DNA of 64,000 bases from Catenulispora sp. MAP5-51 (lineage in GTDB: Bacteria; Actinomycetota; Actinomycetes; Streptomycetales; Catenulisporaceae). Where the stretch lies: assembly GCF_041261205.1 (NCBI RefSeq), contig NZ_JBGCCH010000039.1, forward strand, positions 18,362 to 82,361. The letters run 5' to 3'. A program made the position numbers and the translations under genes. Positions 1 to 8,714 of the stretch are shown here, in pieces (position 1 is the first letter of the stretch; each line of letters begins with the position of its first letter). The notes under the pieces are model-generated. The model was given only the letters and a program-made list of their open reading frames with translations. It had not been told where the DNA came from and ran no database searches.

Positions 1-6
1 CCAATG

Positions 7-25
7 TAGTCAGGTTGGCTGACCA
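7..25. promoter_or_regulatory. MarR-type operator, copy 1
   Basis: The 19-bp site TAGTCAGGTTGGCTGACCA has perfect GTCAG/CTGAC arms around a 5-bp spacer. The same architecture recurs at 104-122 and, degenerate, at 2210-2228 before the MarR gene. I infer that the MarR protein encoded at 1743-2183 binds it. Confidence 0.6.
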
Positions 26-103
26 TGTCAAACCGAGCTCGAACGCCTGACGGTTGTCGTAGCTTGCCTCGCTGTTGCCATAAGTTCGGATGCATGACTA
101 TGG

Positions 104-122
104 TAGTCAGGAAAGCTGACCA
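104..122. promoter_or_regulatory. MarR-type operator, copy 2
   Basis: TAGTCAGGAAAGCTGACCA matches copy 1 except in the 5-bp spacer. It ends 63 bp before the start codon of the NmrA-type reductase, where a repressor would block its promoter. The identical outer arms and differing spacer argue for protein binding rather than chance. Confidence 0.65.
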
Positions 123-185
123 GTTGGATGCCAAGCAAGCACGCACTGCCGCATCCGGAGGACTGAGAGAAAAGGACCACGACCC

Positions 186-1073
186 ATGATTTTGATCACC
201 GGAGCCACCGGCACCGTCGGCTCGGAAGTCATCAAAGCGCTCCTCCCCGCCCAGGCCGGCCACCTGCGGGTCCTCACCCGCGATCCTGGCGCGGTCTTTC
301 CCGACGGCGCCCAGAAGGTCGTCGCCGACGCCGGCGGCAGCGATCTGACACCCGTTCTGGACGGTGTGCACGCGGTGTTCTCGATAACCCCCGGGCTCAC
401 CATCGCCGAGCACGATCACCGGCTCGTGGCTGCGGCACAGCGAGCGGGCGTGGAGCGGATCGTCAAGCTTTCCGTGCGCAACGTCGGGCACGACGGCACC
501 GACCCCATCACCGCCTTGCACCGGGCCGGCGAGGAAGCGATCCGCGACAGCGGCATCGGATGGACGTTCCTGCGTCCCACCGCGTTCATGTCCAACGCGC
601 TCAACTGGGCGGGAATGATCGCGGCCGATCAGGTGGTGTACGCGCCGTTCGCCGCCGGGCGGGCCGCCGTCGTCGACCCGGCGGACATCGCGGCGGTCGC
701 CGCGGCCTGCCTCACCCAGGACGGCCACAACCACCGCGTCTACGAGCTCACCGGCCCCGAACCGCTCAGCCCCGCCGAGCAGGTGGCGCTCCTGGGCGAG
801 GTACTGTGGCGCGACCTGCGCTACGTCGAAGCCGACCCGGCCGGGATGGTCGCGCAGATGGTGTCCTACGGCATGCCCGAGGAGCAGGCGCAGGCCGTCA
901 CCGAGTTGTTCCGTTCCACCCTGGAGCCGTACAACGCCGAGCCGACAGGCGATGTCGCCGCGGTCACCGGCCGCCCGGCGCACAGCTTCACCGACTGGGC
1001 AAAGGCCCACCGCGCCGAGTTCCCCTCCGCCGAGGCCGTCCAGGACGCCGCAACCATCGAGGAGTCACGATGA
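186..1073 (+). CDS. NmrA-type NAD(P)-binding oxidoreductase
   Basis: This 295-residue protein begins with a Rossmann dinucleotide-binding motif, GATGTVG at about residues 6-12, typical of atypical short-chain dehydrogenases of the NmrA/QorB quinone-reductase group. Those proteins reduce quinones or sense NADP(H). The motif ITPGLTIAEHDHRLV and the later WTFLRPTAFMSN segment fit the family. An upstream purine-rich GAGAGAAAAGGA acts as ribosome-binding site. The stop codon overlaps the start of the hemerythrin gene (ATGA), so the two are translationally coupled. Two MarR-type operators lie upstream, suggesting induction by an electrophile or quinone. The exact substrate cannot be read from the sequence. 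Confidence 0.82.
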   Translation: MILITGATGTVGSEVIKALLPAQAGHLRVLTRDPGAVFPDGAQKVVADAGGSDLTPVLDGVHAVFSITPGLTIAEHDHRLVAAAQRAGVERIVKLSVRNVGHDGTDPITALHRAGEEAIRDSGIGWTFLRPTAFMSNALNWAGMIAADQVVYAPFAAGRAAVVDPADIAAVAAACLTQDGHNHRVYELTGPEPLSPAEQVALLGEVLWRDLRYVEADPAGMVAQMVSYGMPEEQAQAVTELFRSTLEPYNAEPTGDVAAVTGRPAHSFTDWAKAHRAEFPSAEAVQDAATIEESR

Positions 1074-1720
1074 GCACCTCCGGGCCCCGCGTCGACACCC
1101 ACGAGATGGTTCTGATCCACCGCGTCCTCCGGCGCGAGTTCGGTCAGCTGCCCCGGCTGTTCCGTTCCGCGGCCGATGACCGAGCCCGGTCCAAAGTCAT
1201 CGGCGCGCATGCCCGCGAGATGTTGGACTTCCTCCACACGCACCACACCGGCGAGGACGAACTGCTCTTCCCCTTGCTGCGTGACCGAGCCGCGCTCGAC
1301 CCGGAGCTGATGGACCGGATGGACGCCCAGCACATGCAGGTCGACGATGCTGTCAGGGCTCTCGAAGCGGAACTGCCGGCGTGGACCACGAACGCTGACG
1401 CCGACACCGGCGAGCGGATGGCGACCCGCGTCGAAGCAACGATGCCGACGCTGATCGCCCACCTGGCCGAGGAGGAGCAGAAACTGCTTCCGATCGTCTC
1501 CGTCACGGTGACGCAAAGCGAATGGGACGCGCTCGCCAAGCACGGCATGAGCGCGATTCCGCTCACGCGGCGCCTGATCATCCTCGGCCACATCACCGAG
1601 GAGGCCAGTGACGCCGAACGGCGGAAGTTCATGCAGGTCGTTCCGGCCCCGGCCCGTCTGGCCTACAAGGTGATCGGCCACCGCCGGTTCGCCCGCGAGA
1701 CCATCGCGATCCGCGGCTGA
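1070..1720 (+). CDS. Hemerythrin HHE-domain protein
   Basis: This 216-residue protein carries the His/Glu spacing of the HHE cation-binding domain: an early LIHRVLRREF, then HTHHTGEDELLFP at about residues 55-67, HMQVDD, and HLAEEEQKLLP near residue 140. Such proteins bind a di-iron centre that senses or carries oxygen or reactive species. The C-terminal ~75 residues are a helical extension common in actinobacterial members. The start ATG overlaps the stop of the upstream reductase by one base, so both are probably made from one MarR-controlled message. The gene converges on the MarR gene with a 22-bp gap. Confidence 0.85.
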   Translation: MSTSGPRVDTHEMVLIHRVLRREFGQLPRLFRSAADDRARSKVIGAHAREMLDFLHTHHTGEDELLFPLLRDRAALDPELMDRMDAQHMQVDDAVRALEAELPAWTTNADADTGERMATRVEATMPTLIAHLAEEEQKLLPIVSVTVTQSEWDALAKHGMSAIPLTRRLIILGHITEEASDAERRKFMQVVPAPARLAYKVIGHRRFARETIAIRG

Positions 1721-1742
1721 CCGACGGGCGGGATCGGATCCA

Positions 1743-2183
1743 TCAAGCGTACGGGTCGGTGATCTCGCGGAGTTGATCGAGGATCTGATGCAGCAGCGTG
1801 AAGTTGCGGGTGCCGAGGTAGGTCTCCCACTCCGCGTAGATCTCATCGAGCGTGGCCATGGCCACCGCGACCGCTCGCCGGCCGCGTTCCTCGATCACGA
1901 TCAGCCGGGCCCGACCGTCCGTCGGGTCGGGGATCCGGCGGACGTAGCCCAGGTGTTCGAGCTGGTCAACCATCGCGCTGGCGCTCTGCTTGGTCATCTG
2001 CGCCTGGTCGGCGAGGTCTTTGAGGCGCGAGCCGTCCGGGGCGACGCGCTGGAAGACCCGGCACTGGGCGAGCGTCCAGTCGTCGAACCCGGCATCCTGC
2101 AGGGCCCGGAAGAGCCGGTCCTCGGTGTACCGGTACGGGATGAACAACGACACCCCCAGGTCAACCCGTCGTCCGTCGTCCAT
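1743..2183 (-). CDS. MarR-family transcriptional regulator
   Basis: This 146-residue protein has a MarR winged helix: LKDLADQAQMTKQSASAMVDQLEHLGYVRR at about residues 54-83 is helix-turn-helix, and DPTDGRARLIVI is the wing. MarR proteins are dimeric repressors released by phenolic or oxidizing ligands. A degenerate copy of the operator found before the reductase/hemerythrin genes lies 27 bp upstream of its own start, so autoregulation and control of the convergent pair are likely. The ligand is unknown. Confidence 0.88.
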   Translation of the reverse strand: MDDGRRVDLGVSLFIPYRYTEDRLFRALQDAGFDDWTLAQCRVFQRVAPDGSRLKDLADQAQMTKQSASAMVDQLEHLGYVRRIPDPTDGRARLIVIEERGRRAVAVAMATLDEIYAEWETYLGTRNFTLLHQILDQLREITDPYA

Positions 2184-2209
2184 GCCGCCCTCGGCTCCGT
2201 CGCTCCAAC

Positions 2210-2228
2210 TAGTCAGGCATCGTTACTA
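2210..2228. promoter_or_regulatory. Degenerate MarR operator before the regulator gene
   Basis: TAGTCAGGCATCGTTACTA keeps the left arm of the two upstream-operon sites exactly and has the same 19-bp length and 5-bp spacer, but its right arm is GTTACTA instead of CTGACCA. It sits in the marR promoter region. A weaker site here would permit low basal autorepressed synthesis. Confidence 0.5.
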
Positions 2229-2231
2229 CCG

Positions 2232-2582
2232 TCAGTATATGGCAGCGCTGAAAGGCGCTCCGCGGGTCACGTCAGCCGCCCTGGGTTCCCCCGCCTCGAT
2301 GTTCAGACCCGTGCCGGCATGGAGGAACCGCGTGTAGAGCGACACAGGGACGGAAACGATCCGCACACGGCGCACCTGAACACCGCGGCTGGTCGCCCCA
2401 GCCACGGCACCAAACCAGCCCGCCCGCCGAGTTCGCTCCTCGTCCGTCGCCCTCGGACCACCGCCGGCAGCCTGCCACGCCGCCCACGCCTCAGCCTCGG
2501 TAGCCACACCGTAGGCGTCACGCATCTCCATGTGTACGGCCGACGACCTGGCCTCGTGTAAGTGCTCCCGGATCAGCGTCAC
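2232..2582 (-). pseudogene. Truncated DUF6879-family protein
   Basis: The 116-residue reading frame matches the actinobacterial DUF6879 family in SAVHMEMRDAYG (residues 14-25), a central W..AW segment, WFGAVAGATSRGVQVRRVRIVSVPVSLYTRF and GLNIEAGEPR. Family members normally continue past the GE..RWLPR region for another 60 or so residues. Here that part is contracted and the frame stops soon after. The start is GTG preceded by GGGAGAG. These proteins usually sit beside an XRE regulator, and none is present. I read it as a decaying remnant, though a short functional form cannot be excluded. Family function is unknown. Confidence 0.5.
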
Positions 2583-3139
2583 CGGTGGTCTCTCCCTTGG
2601 GCTTCAGAGTTGAGCGAGGAACTGACGCATCCGTGCGGGAACCCGAATGACCGTCTCGTGCGGCGGGACGTCAGTGGCGTGCCCCGGGGACCGGCCCCGC
2701 CTCAGCACAGCCGACCAACGTCACGGCGTCAGCGCGGATCCCCGTGTTCGTCGCAGTCATCACCATCGTGGTCGCTGCGATGCCGGAGCCACGTAGGGCC
2801 CGACGAAACCGTTCGCAGCAACGCTGATCGCGTGACGGTCTCCTGCCGTTCAGCCGCCGAAAGGGATCGACAGATCGGAGTTCTTGGTTTCCGCGCCTGA
2901 GCATGACGACGCGGCTTGCCATTCTCCACTTGCCGTCCTGCGCGTGCGTTCGCGACACTGCGCTTCACGCGTCAAGCAGGTCTACGACATTGGTCGCATC
3001 CGCCGACGGCCCCTCAGACACTGCTCTGAGCGCGTTTGCGGTCACCCTCCTGACGGAACCTGCGGCGGGGGCGCGTATGAGGAGATCGCGCGCGACAGCT
3101 GGCGTGCTGACCCGGGTCTGGAGCACTGCCACTGCATGT
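2583..3139. other. Gene-poor interval, nothing recognised
   Basis: About 560 bp between the DUF6879 remnant and the phosphatase gene. Short open frames exist on both strands but none has a recognisable domain or a convincing ribosome-binding site. No tRNA-like T-loop, IS end or long repeat was seen. Confidence 0.5.
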
Positions 3140-4273
3140 TCAGGCCGCCGGTTCGGGTCCGTTCGATACCGAGGTCCGTCGGATCGCCACCAGCGCGGCG
3201 TCGTCGTCACGCTGGCCGCCCGTATATGCCAGCAGATCCCGGCGGAGGTGGTTCACCAAGGCCTCGGGAGCCGCGTCCGCCCAGTGTGCCGCGCGTTCAG
3301 CCAGGGGGTAGAAGGTGCCGGTGGAGTCGCGCGCCTCGGTGACTCCGTCGGTGTGGAGCAGCAGGGTTTCGTCGACGTCGAACGGGATGGTCACGGTGAA
3401 GACGGGACTGAGGGTCAGGGCCTGCAGGCCCAGTGGCGGAGCGGCCTCCTCGCCGCCCACCACCACGGCCTCGCCGTGCCGCAGTCGCAGCGGCGACGGA
3501 TGGCCGCAGTTGGTCAGATACGCCAGCGGCTCGTCGTCGGGGAACTCCAGCAGCAGCGCGGTGATGAAGTGCTCCCCGGTCTCGTCGCCGGACGCGGCGA
3601 AGTCGAGCAGGTAGCGCTGGACGTGCCGGTCCAGGACACCAGCCAGTTCGGTCAGGTCAACCGCGCGCGCGGCGACCAGGCGGAACGCGCTGAGCAGCAG
3701 GGCCGCCTCGCCGACCGCGGCCAAGCCCTTGCCGCGCACGTCGCCGATCAGCAGCCGCGTCGCATGCGGGGTGCGGGTGGCGGTGTACAGGTCGCCGCCG
3801 ATCTGCGCCTCGTCCACGGCGGCCAGGTAGGTGCTGGCGATGTGCAACGGCCCGATGCGGTCCGGCAACGGTCGGAGCAACGCCCGCTGCGCGGTTTCGG
3901 CCACAGATCTGACCTGCGCGAGCTGGCGGGCGCGGCGCTCGCGGACGACCGTGAAGACGACGATCAGGACCGTCAGCACGGTCAGCGCGATGATCTGGGC
4001 GATGTGGTTGCTGGTGGCGAGCCCGCCGTGGAACACGGCGATCACCACCTGCGCCGCCACGGCGAGGGCGCCGATCCCGGCCGTCGCCAGGGCGCCGGCC
4101 AGGGACGGCGCCAGCGCGGGCGCTATGACCAGGAGCGGGCCCAGGTGGATGTCGGTGGGAGACCGGAGGTCGACCGTCGCGATCACCACGATGAGCACGA
4201 CGGGGAGCAGCAACAGCACCCGGCTGCGCTGCCCCGGCCAGTCGTCGTCGGTCCACCGGGAGCGGACGCCCAT
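3140..4273 (-). CDS. SpoIIE-type PP2C serine phosphatase, membrane-anchored
   Basis: This 377-residue protein has about four membrane segments in its first 110 residues (for example VLLLLPVVLIVVIATVDL and HIAQIIALTVLTVLIVVFTVV), then a SpoIIE/PP2C phosphatase domain. Metal-binding motifs are visible: GGDLYTATRT near residue 160, IGDVRGKG, NCGHPSPLRLR, LLHTDGVTEARD, and terminal GGQRDDDAALVAIR. In actinobacteria such enzymes dephosphorylate STAS anti-anti-sigma factors. A STAS protein (19880) and an anti-sigma-type ATPase (22523) lie elsewhere in the window but no operon links them. No extracytoplasmic sensor domain was recognised. The start has no strong ribosome-binding site. Confidence 0.87.
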   Translation of the reverse strand: MGVRSRWTDDDWPGQRSRVLLLLPVVLIVVIATVDLRSPTDIHLGPLLVIAPALAPSLAGALATAGIGALAVAAQVVIAVFHGGLATSNHIAQIIALTVLTVLIVVFTVVRERRARQLAQVRSVAETAQRALLRPLPDRIGPLHIASTYLAAVDEAQIGGDLYTATRTPHATRLLIGDVRGKGLAAVGEAALLLSAFRLVAARAVDLTELAGVLDRHVQRYLLDFAASGDETGEHFITALLLEFPDDEPLAYLTNCGHPSPLRLRHGEAVVVGGEEAAPPLGLQALTLSPVFTVTIPFDVDETLLLHTDGVTEARDSTGTFYPLAERAAHWADAAPEALVNHLRRDLLAYTGGQRDDDAALVAIRRTSVSNGPEPAA

Positions 4274-4590
4274 GGTTCAAATGTGCTCTGAACCTGGGCC
4301 CCGCGCATGTGCGCCGCCGCTGGACAGCCGGTCTTCCACTCGGCCGAGCCTCACCCGCGCGGCGGCGCGCGGGAGGTAGAGCCGGCAGAACCGGAACACA
4401 GGTGGACTGGAGGCGACCCCCAAGATCGTTCACTCTTCAACGAGGCCGTCCGCCCGCCGCTCTATCCGCTCCAGTAGTTTGCGAAATTCCTCGTTGGCGG
4501 GTCGCTCCACGAGGGCTACAACCGGAGGACCAGGACAGATATTTTCTGACCTGGTCTTCTTGCGTTATCGGGACGCGTCCTTCTTAAGTG

Positions 4591-4647
4591 CAAGGCCTCC
4601 GGCGAAGTTCGTGGGTGTCTACTCCACACGAGCAACCGGAGGCCTTG
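4591..4647 (+). promoter_or_regulatory. Hairpin hiding the ribosome-binding site of an IS5 remnant
   Basis: CAAGGCCTCCGG at 4591-4602 and CCGGAGGCCTTG at 4636-4647 form a perfect 12-bp inverted repeat with a 33-nt loop. The right arm contains GGAGG and abuts the GTG at 4647. Read-through RNA would therefore fold and hide the translation start, a known device of insertion sequences. Confidence 0.55.
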
Positions 4648-4803
4648 TGGCTTCTTTGTACGCGCTCGACGCCACGTGGCCACGCGTCATGTGGTCCCGG
4701 TGCCGGTCTGGATGGCCGGCCACGGCGGGCGGCCGGAGGGCTACCGCCACCGGGAAATGATCGATGCAGTGCTCTACCTGGTCGACAACGGCACGACCCA
4801 CAG
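4647..4803 (+). pseudogene. IS5-family transposase N-terminal remnant
   Basis: Translation from 4724 gives GGRPEGYRHREMIDAVLYLV followed by DNG, the hallmark N-terminus of actinobacterial IS5-type transposases. Upstream in the same frame is RHVVPVPVWMAG. The natural GTG start at 4647 is in a different frame. One extra T in the CTTCTTTG run near 4655 would restore a continuous frame, so a one-base deletion is likely. Homology ends after DNGTTH at about 4801; the rest of the transposase is gone. The following regulator gene starts 15 bp later, so IS decay may have rebuilt its promoter region. Confidence 0.7.
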
Positions 4804-4818
4804 GCATAGGCTGAAGTC

Positions 4819-7206
4819 GTGAACCTGGTCGGGCGCGATCGCGAGATAGACGTGCTCAGTGGGCTGTTAGAGCGAGCGGCGCGGGGTGCGGGCTCCTTCC
4901 TCGTGGTACGGGGCGCGCCAGGGGCGGGGAAGACGGCGCTGGCGGATGCCGTCGCGACGGATGCACGACGGCGGGGCTTCGAGGTCCTGCAGATCGCGGC
5001 TGGTCCGTCAGGGTCCGGTCGGCTGCTGTGGGCGCGGTTGCTGCGTGACGCGGGTGGGACGCCGGAGGACGAGCGGCGGTTGCTGGAGCCGTCGGGGCCG
5101 CTCGATGTCGACGAGGCTGTAAGGGGGCTGGTGTCCTCGATCCCGCGTCTGATCGTCGTCGACGATCTGGACGAGGCGGGGCCGGAGGCGGTCGGGGTAC
5201 TGCCGTTCCTGGCCTCCCGGTTGGCCGGGAGCGCGACAAGCGTCGTGGTCACCTGCGGCACGTCGATCGAGCCCGGGCCGGTGCTGCACCTCGGACCGCT
5301 GAGTGAGGCAGATCTCGGGACGCTCACCGAGGAGCAGCGCACCGACGTGCGGCAGGCGCTGTGGCTCGCCGCTTCTGGACTGCCCGGCCCGGCCCTGCAG
5401 CTGGCGGCGAGGGTGGCCGGAGCGAGCCCCGGCACGGACCCCGTCGCCGTTCTGGCCCTGAACGCCCCCGCTCAAGCGGAGTTCCTCATAGGCGACCCGC
5501 CATTGGTCCGCCTGTTGGAGACCGCCGCGGACCGAGATCTGCCGGCCGTGCTCCGAGCCCGGGTCCTGGCCCGGCTCGCCCGGGAACTCCTCGCCGAGCC
5601 CCGTACCGGCCCGCGTCGCCGCGAGCTGGTGGACGAGGCACTCGCGCTGGCCCGGGCCGGCGGCGAACCGGGGGTGCTGGCAGAGGTGCTGGACGCGCGG
5701 CTGCACGCGTTGTGGGACCCGGCCGCCTCGGCGGACCGGCTGGCCGCGGCGTCGGAGATCATCGAGCTCGCCCGCGCCGCCGGTGACGGCGAACGGGAAC
5801 GCCGCGGCCTGTTCTGGCGATTCATGGCCCTGATGGAGCTCGGCCGGGTCGCTGATGCCGAAGCGACCCTCGCGGTGTTCGCGCGCGCCGCGGAGCTGGC
5901 CGGTGACGCCCACGCGGTCGTCATGGCCTCGGCCCGGCACGCGATGCTCGCCGTCCTGCGCGGTCGCTTCGACCTGGGCCGCCGCCTCGCGGAGCAGGTC
6001 GGTGCCGCCGGCCGCGCCGCCGGGCTGCCGGATGCCGAAGCGCTGGCCGGGACGCTCCGCGCCATGATCGGCATGGAGCGGGGAACGCTGCGGGAAGGGG
6101 CCGCGATGGCCGACGCGATGCTCGCCGTCGCCCGGACCCGCCCCGGCCACTTCTACGAGGCGACCGCCGCCACGGTGCTGGCCGTCTTCGGTCAGACGCA
6201 CGAAGCCACGGCCGAGTCGCAGCGGGTGCTGCCGGACGTGCTGGCCGGCTCCGGACCGCGCTGGCTGGGTTCGGTCTGCGGGCTGGCTCTGGTCGCGGCG
6301 GCCGCCCACGACCACGAGGCGGCGACGCAGCTCTACCGGGTGCTCGCCCCGTATCGCGGGCTGCTGGTCGTCCAGGGCGGTGCGGCCTTCGTCCTCGGCC
6401 CGGCCGGCCACTACCTGGGGCTGCTGGCAGCCGAGGCCGGCCACTGGGACGAGGCCGTCGAGCTGCAGACGGAGGCGGCCGCGATGTGCGAGCGCATCGG
6501 TGCCCTGCCCGCGCTGGCCCACGCGCGGTCCGCGCTCGCCGACGCGCTCGTCTCCCGGGGCCGTGCGGGCGATCGCGAGGCGGCAGAGGTACTGCGTCAG
6601 CAGGTACGGAACGCGGCCGAACGGCTGGGAATGACTGTGTTCCTGGCGTCACTCCCTTCGGCGGCCGATCGCTGGCGGCTCCGCCAGGACGGCGAGGACT
6701 GGCAGCTCGACGCCGACGGTGAGCGCGTCCGCCTACGCGACAGCCGGGGCCTGCACTACCTCCGCGCGCTGCTGGCCGCACCGGGTCAGGAGATCGCGGC
6801 GCTCGACCTGGTGGCCGGTGGGCCCGGGGTCACGGCCACGTCGGCCGGGCCGGTCATCGACGTCCAGGCCCGGGCTCAGTATCGGCGCCGACTGGAAACG
6901 ATCGCGACGGAACTCGACGCCGCCGACCGCAGCGGCGACACCGTCCGCGCCGAGAGCCTGCACCACGAACGCCGCCTGCTCCTCGACGAACTGCGCCGGG
7001 CGACCGGTCTCGGCGGCCGGAGCCGGTTCGCCTCACCCGAAGCCGAGCGGGCCCGGGTCAACGCCACCCGCACCCTGCGCTCGGTGCTCGACCGGATCGG
7101 CCGGGTCGCGCCGAAGGCCGGCGCCCACCTGGACGCGTCCGTCCGCACGGGGCAGCGCTGCCGCTACGAACCAGGGCCGGGCGGACCGTCCGGTTGGGAC
7201 GTGTGA
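4819..7206 (+). CDS. AAA ATPase/TPR regulator, MalT/LuxR-like without a visible LuxR tail
   Basis: This 795-residue protein begins with VGRDREIDVL and a Walker A loop, GAPGAGKTAL, near residue 35. A Walker B-like IVVDDLDEA follows. Residues ~250-610 are alanine-rich helical repeats resembling TPRs. The C-terminus holds the module RDSRGLHYLRALLAAPGQEI seen in actinobacterial ATP-binding transcription regulators, but no classic LuxR helix-turn-helix is apparent. It probably works as a signal-dependent STAND-type switch in the cytoplasm. GTG is the start. The methyltransferase gene follows after 92 bp, so co-expression is possible. Target and ligand are unknown. Confidence 0.75.
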   Translation: MNLVGRDREIDVLSGLLERAARGAGSFLVVRGAPGAGKTALADAVATDARRRGFEVLQIAAGPSGSGRLLWARLLRDAGGTPEDERRLLEPSGPLDVDEAVRGLVSSIPRLIVVDDLDEAGPEAVGVLPFLASRLAGSATSVVVTCGTSIEPGPVLHLGPLSEADLGTLTEEQRTDVRQALWLAASGLPGPALQLAARVAGASPGTDPVAVLALNAPAQAEFLIGDPPLVRLLETAADRDLPAVLRARVLARLARELLAEPRTGPRRRELVDEALALARAGGEPGVLAEVLDARLHALWDPAASADRLAAASEIIELARAAGDGERERRGLFWRFMALMELGRVADAEATLAVFARAAELAGDAHAVVMASARHAMLAVLRGRFDLGRRLAEQVGAAGRAAGLPDAEALAGTLRAMIGMERGTLREGAAMADAMLAVARTRPGHFYEATAATVLAVFGQTHEATAESQRVLPDVLAGSGPRWLGSVCGLALVAAAAHDHEAATQLYRVLAPYRGLLVVQGGAAFVLGPAGHYLGLLAAEAGHWDEAVELQTEAAAMCERIGALPALAHARSALADALVSRGRAGDREAAEVLRQQVRNAAERLGMTVFLASLPSAADRWRLRQDGEDWQLDADGERVRLRDSRGLHYLRALLAAPGQEIAALDLVAGGPGVTATSAGPVIDVQARAQYRRRLETIATELDAADRSGDTVRAESLHHERRLLLDELRRATGLGGRSRFASPEAERARVNATRTLRSVLDRIGRVAPKAGAHLDASVRTGQRCRYEPGPGGPSGWDV

Positions 7207-7298
7207 GCTGGGACGTGTGACCCCCGTACGGATTGTTCGCCGTGGATTTACGCCTCCTGGATGAAAGAGGGCACGACACCTACCAGGAGGGCCGAACC

Positions 7299-8162
7299 AT
7301 GACCGAACTGTCCGCGAACACCTCCCGTCCCCCGGACGGAGCGGCGGCCCCGGACGCGGCCCCGGATCGGGCCCCGAACCGCGGCCCGGACTGGGGAGTC
7401 GGCCGGTACGAAGAGATCGCCCCGGACCTGGCCTCCGCGGCGGGCGTCGTGGTGGACACAGCGGCGATCCAGCCGTCGGAACGCGTGTTGGACCTCGGCT
7501 GCGGCACCGGCAACGCGACCCTGCTCGCGGCGGCCCACTCGCCGCACGTCATCGGGGTCGACCCGGCCGCCCGGCTGCGCGAGGTCGCCGAAGCCCGCGC
7601 CAAGGCCGCCGGCGACGGCACCACCCGCTTCCTCGCCGGCCGCGCCGAGGAACTGCCGCTCGGCGACGCGGACGTCGACGTCGCACTCTCGGTGTTCGCC
7701 CTCATCTTCGCCGCAGATCCCGAGTCCGCCGCGGCGGAGCTGTCGCGCGTGCTGGCCCCCCATGGACGCATCATTCTGAGCGCCTGGATCCCCAGCGGCA
7801 CGATGTTCGAGTACGTCTCGCTTGTGCAACAGACGATCCGCCGCGCGATCGGGGCGCCGGCCGCACCGCCACCGTTCCGGTGGGAGGAACGCGGGGCGCT
7901 GACCGGGCTGCTCGCCCGGTATGGATTCAGTGTTCATGTCACCGAACACTCCCTGGCGTTCACGCACGAATCGCCCGAAGCCTTCCACGACAACCAGTCG
8001 CGGCACCATCCGCTCGCAGTGGCGGGGATGGCTGCTCTGGAACGGACCGGCCAGGCAGCGGACCTTCACCCACAGCTCCTGGAGATCCTGCGCGCGGGAA
8101 ACGAGGACCCGGAGGCGTTCCGTATGACGAGCCGCTACATCGTGGCTGAGGCCCGTCGCTGA
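7299..8162 (+). CDS. Class I SAM-dependent methyltransferase
   Basis: This 287-residue enzyme shows the SAM-binding motif VLDLGCGTGN near residue 65, the acidic VIGVDP at the end of strand 2, and LSRVLAPHGRIILSAW, the usual post-motif region of Methyltransf_11/25 proteins. The N-terminal ~30 residues are rich in Pro, Ala and Asp and probably disordered. ATG at 7299 is preferred over an upstream in-frame start because AGGAGG lies 8 bp before it. The substrate cannot be assigned. It resembles small-molecule or UbiE-like methyltransferases. Confidence 0.85.
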   Translation: MTELSANTSRPPDGAAAPDAAPDRAPNRGPDWGVGRYEEIAPDLASAAGVVVDTAAIQPSERVLDLGCGTGNATLLAAAHSPHVIGVDPAARLREVAEARAKAAGDGTTRFLAGRAEELPLGDADVDVALSVFALIFAADPESAAAELSRVLAPHGRIILSAWIPSGTMFEYVSLVQQTIRRAIGAPAAPPPFRWEERGALTGLLARYGFSVHVTEHSLAFTHESPEAFHDNQSRHHPLAVAGMAALERTGQAADLHPQLLEILRAGNEDPEAFRMTSRYIVAEARR

Positions 8163-8383
8163 GGTCAGGGCCCTGGCCGCTGGGAGGGGGTTGGGGCAGG
8201 GAATTGAAACGAAACTCGGAACGATCAAAGTGACAGGGGTCGCGGAACCGCAAGAACCCATAGCTCACAGCGTTGCCGTGTGCCATCCAAACGCGGAACC
8301 CACAATTCGAGCACTGATCCTCATCGCCGCCACCCTGGCGCTAAAGCTCGGCACCACTCAACGCGAAAGCTGCGTCTTCCCAG

Positions 8384-8629
8384 GCTGATGCCATTCGCCA
8401 GATCAAGGACCAGAAGCTGTACAGCGCGTTCATCCCCGAGGTCGCAGGCTCTCAGGATCGGCTCGTGGTCGCCTCGGCTTCGGGCGCCTCACCGGCCACC
8501 GCGATCGAGAAGGTGGTGACTGCGACGGACGCAACGGAGCACCGCACGGTCGCCGTCGAAGACGTGGTGCCGATCGGGGCTTCCGACCAGAACGGCCTTA
8601 GCTCGTTCTATCCGGCGGCCGGCTGGTGA
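8384..8629 (+). pseudogene. C-terminal remnant of a DUF3533-like membrane protein
   Basis: An 82-codon stretch without its own start reads ADAIRQIKDQKLYSAFIPEV, later VVASASGASPATAIEKVV, and ends DQNGLSSFYPAAGW before TGA. This resembles an extracytoplasmic loop of actinobacterial YhgE/DUF3533-type ABC-2-like permeases, where the next segment (F.Y...GW) enters the membrane part. Both the N-terminal membrane segment and everything after the loop are missing. It is a relic in a 550-bp interval with no intact gene. Confidence 0.5.
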
Positions 8630-8714
8630 CGGCGGTCGGGTACGGAAGGTGGAGCTGCTGCACAAACCCCGGCCGCGACGAACTTGGATTGCCCGCCGGG
8701 CCGACGCGTCGGCG

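Noticed and set aside
2671..2958. Small genes on either strand in the 2.6-3.1 kb gap
   Set aside because: The frames lack ribosome-binding sites, recognisable domains or typical codon bias.
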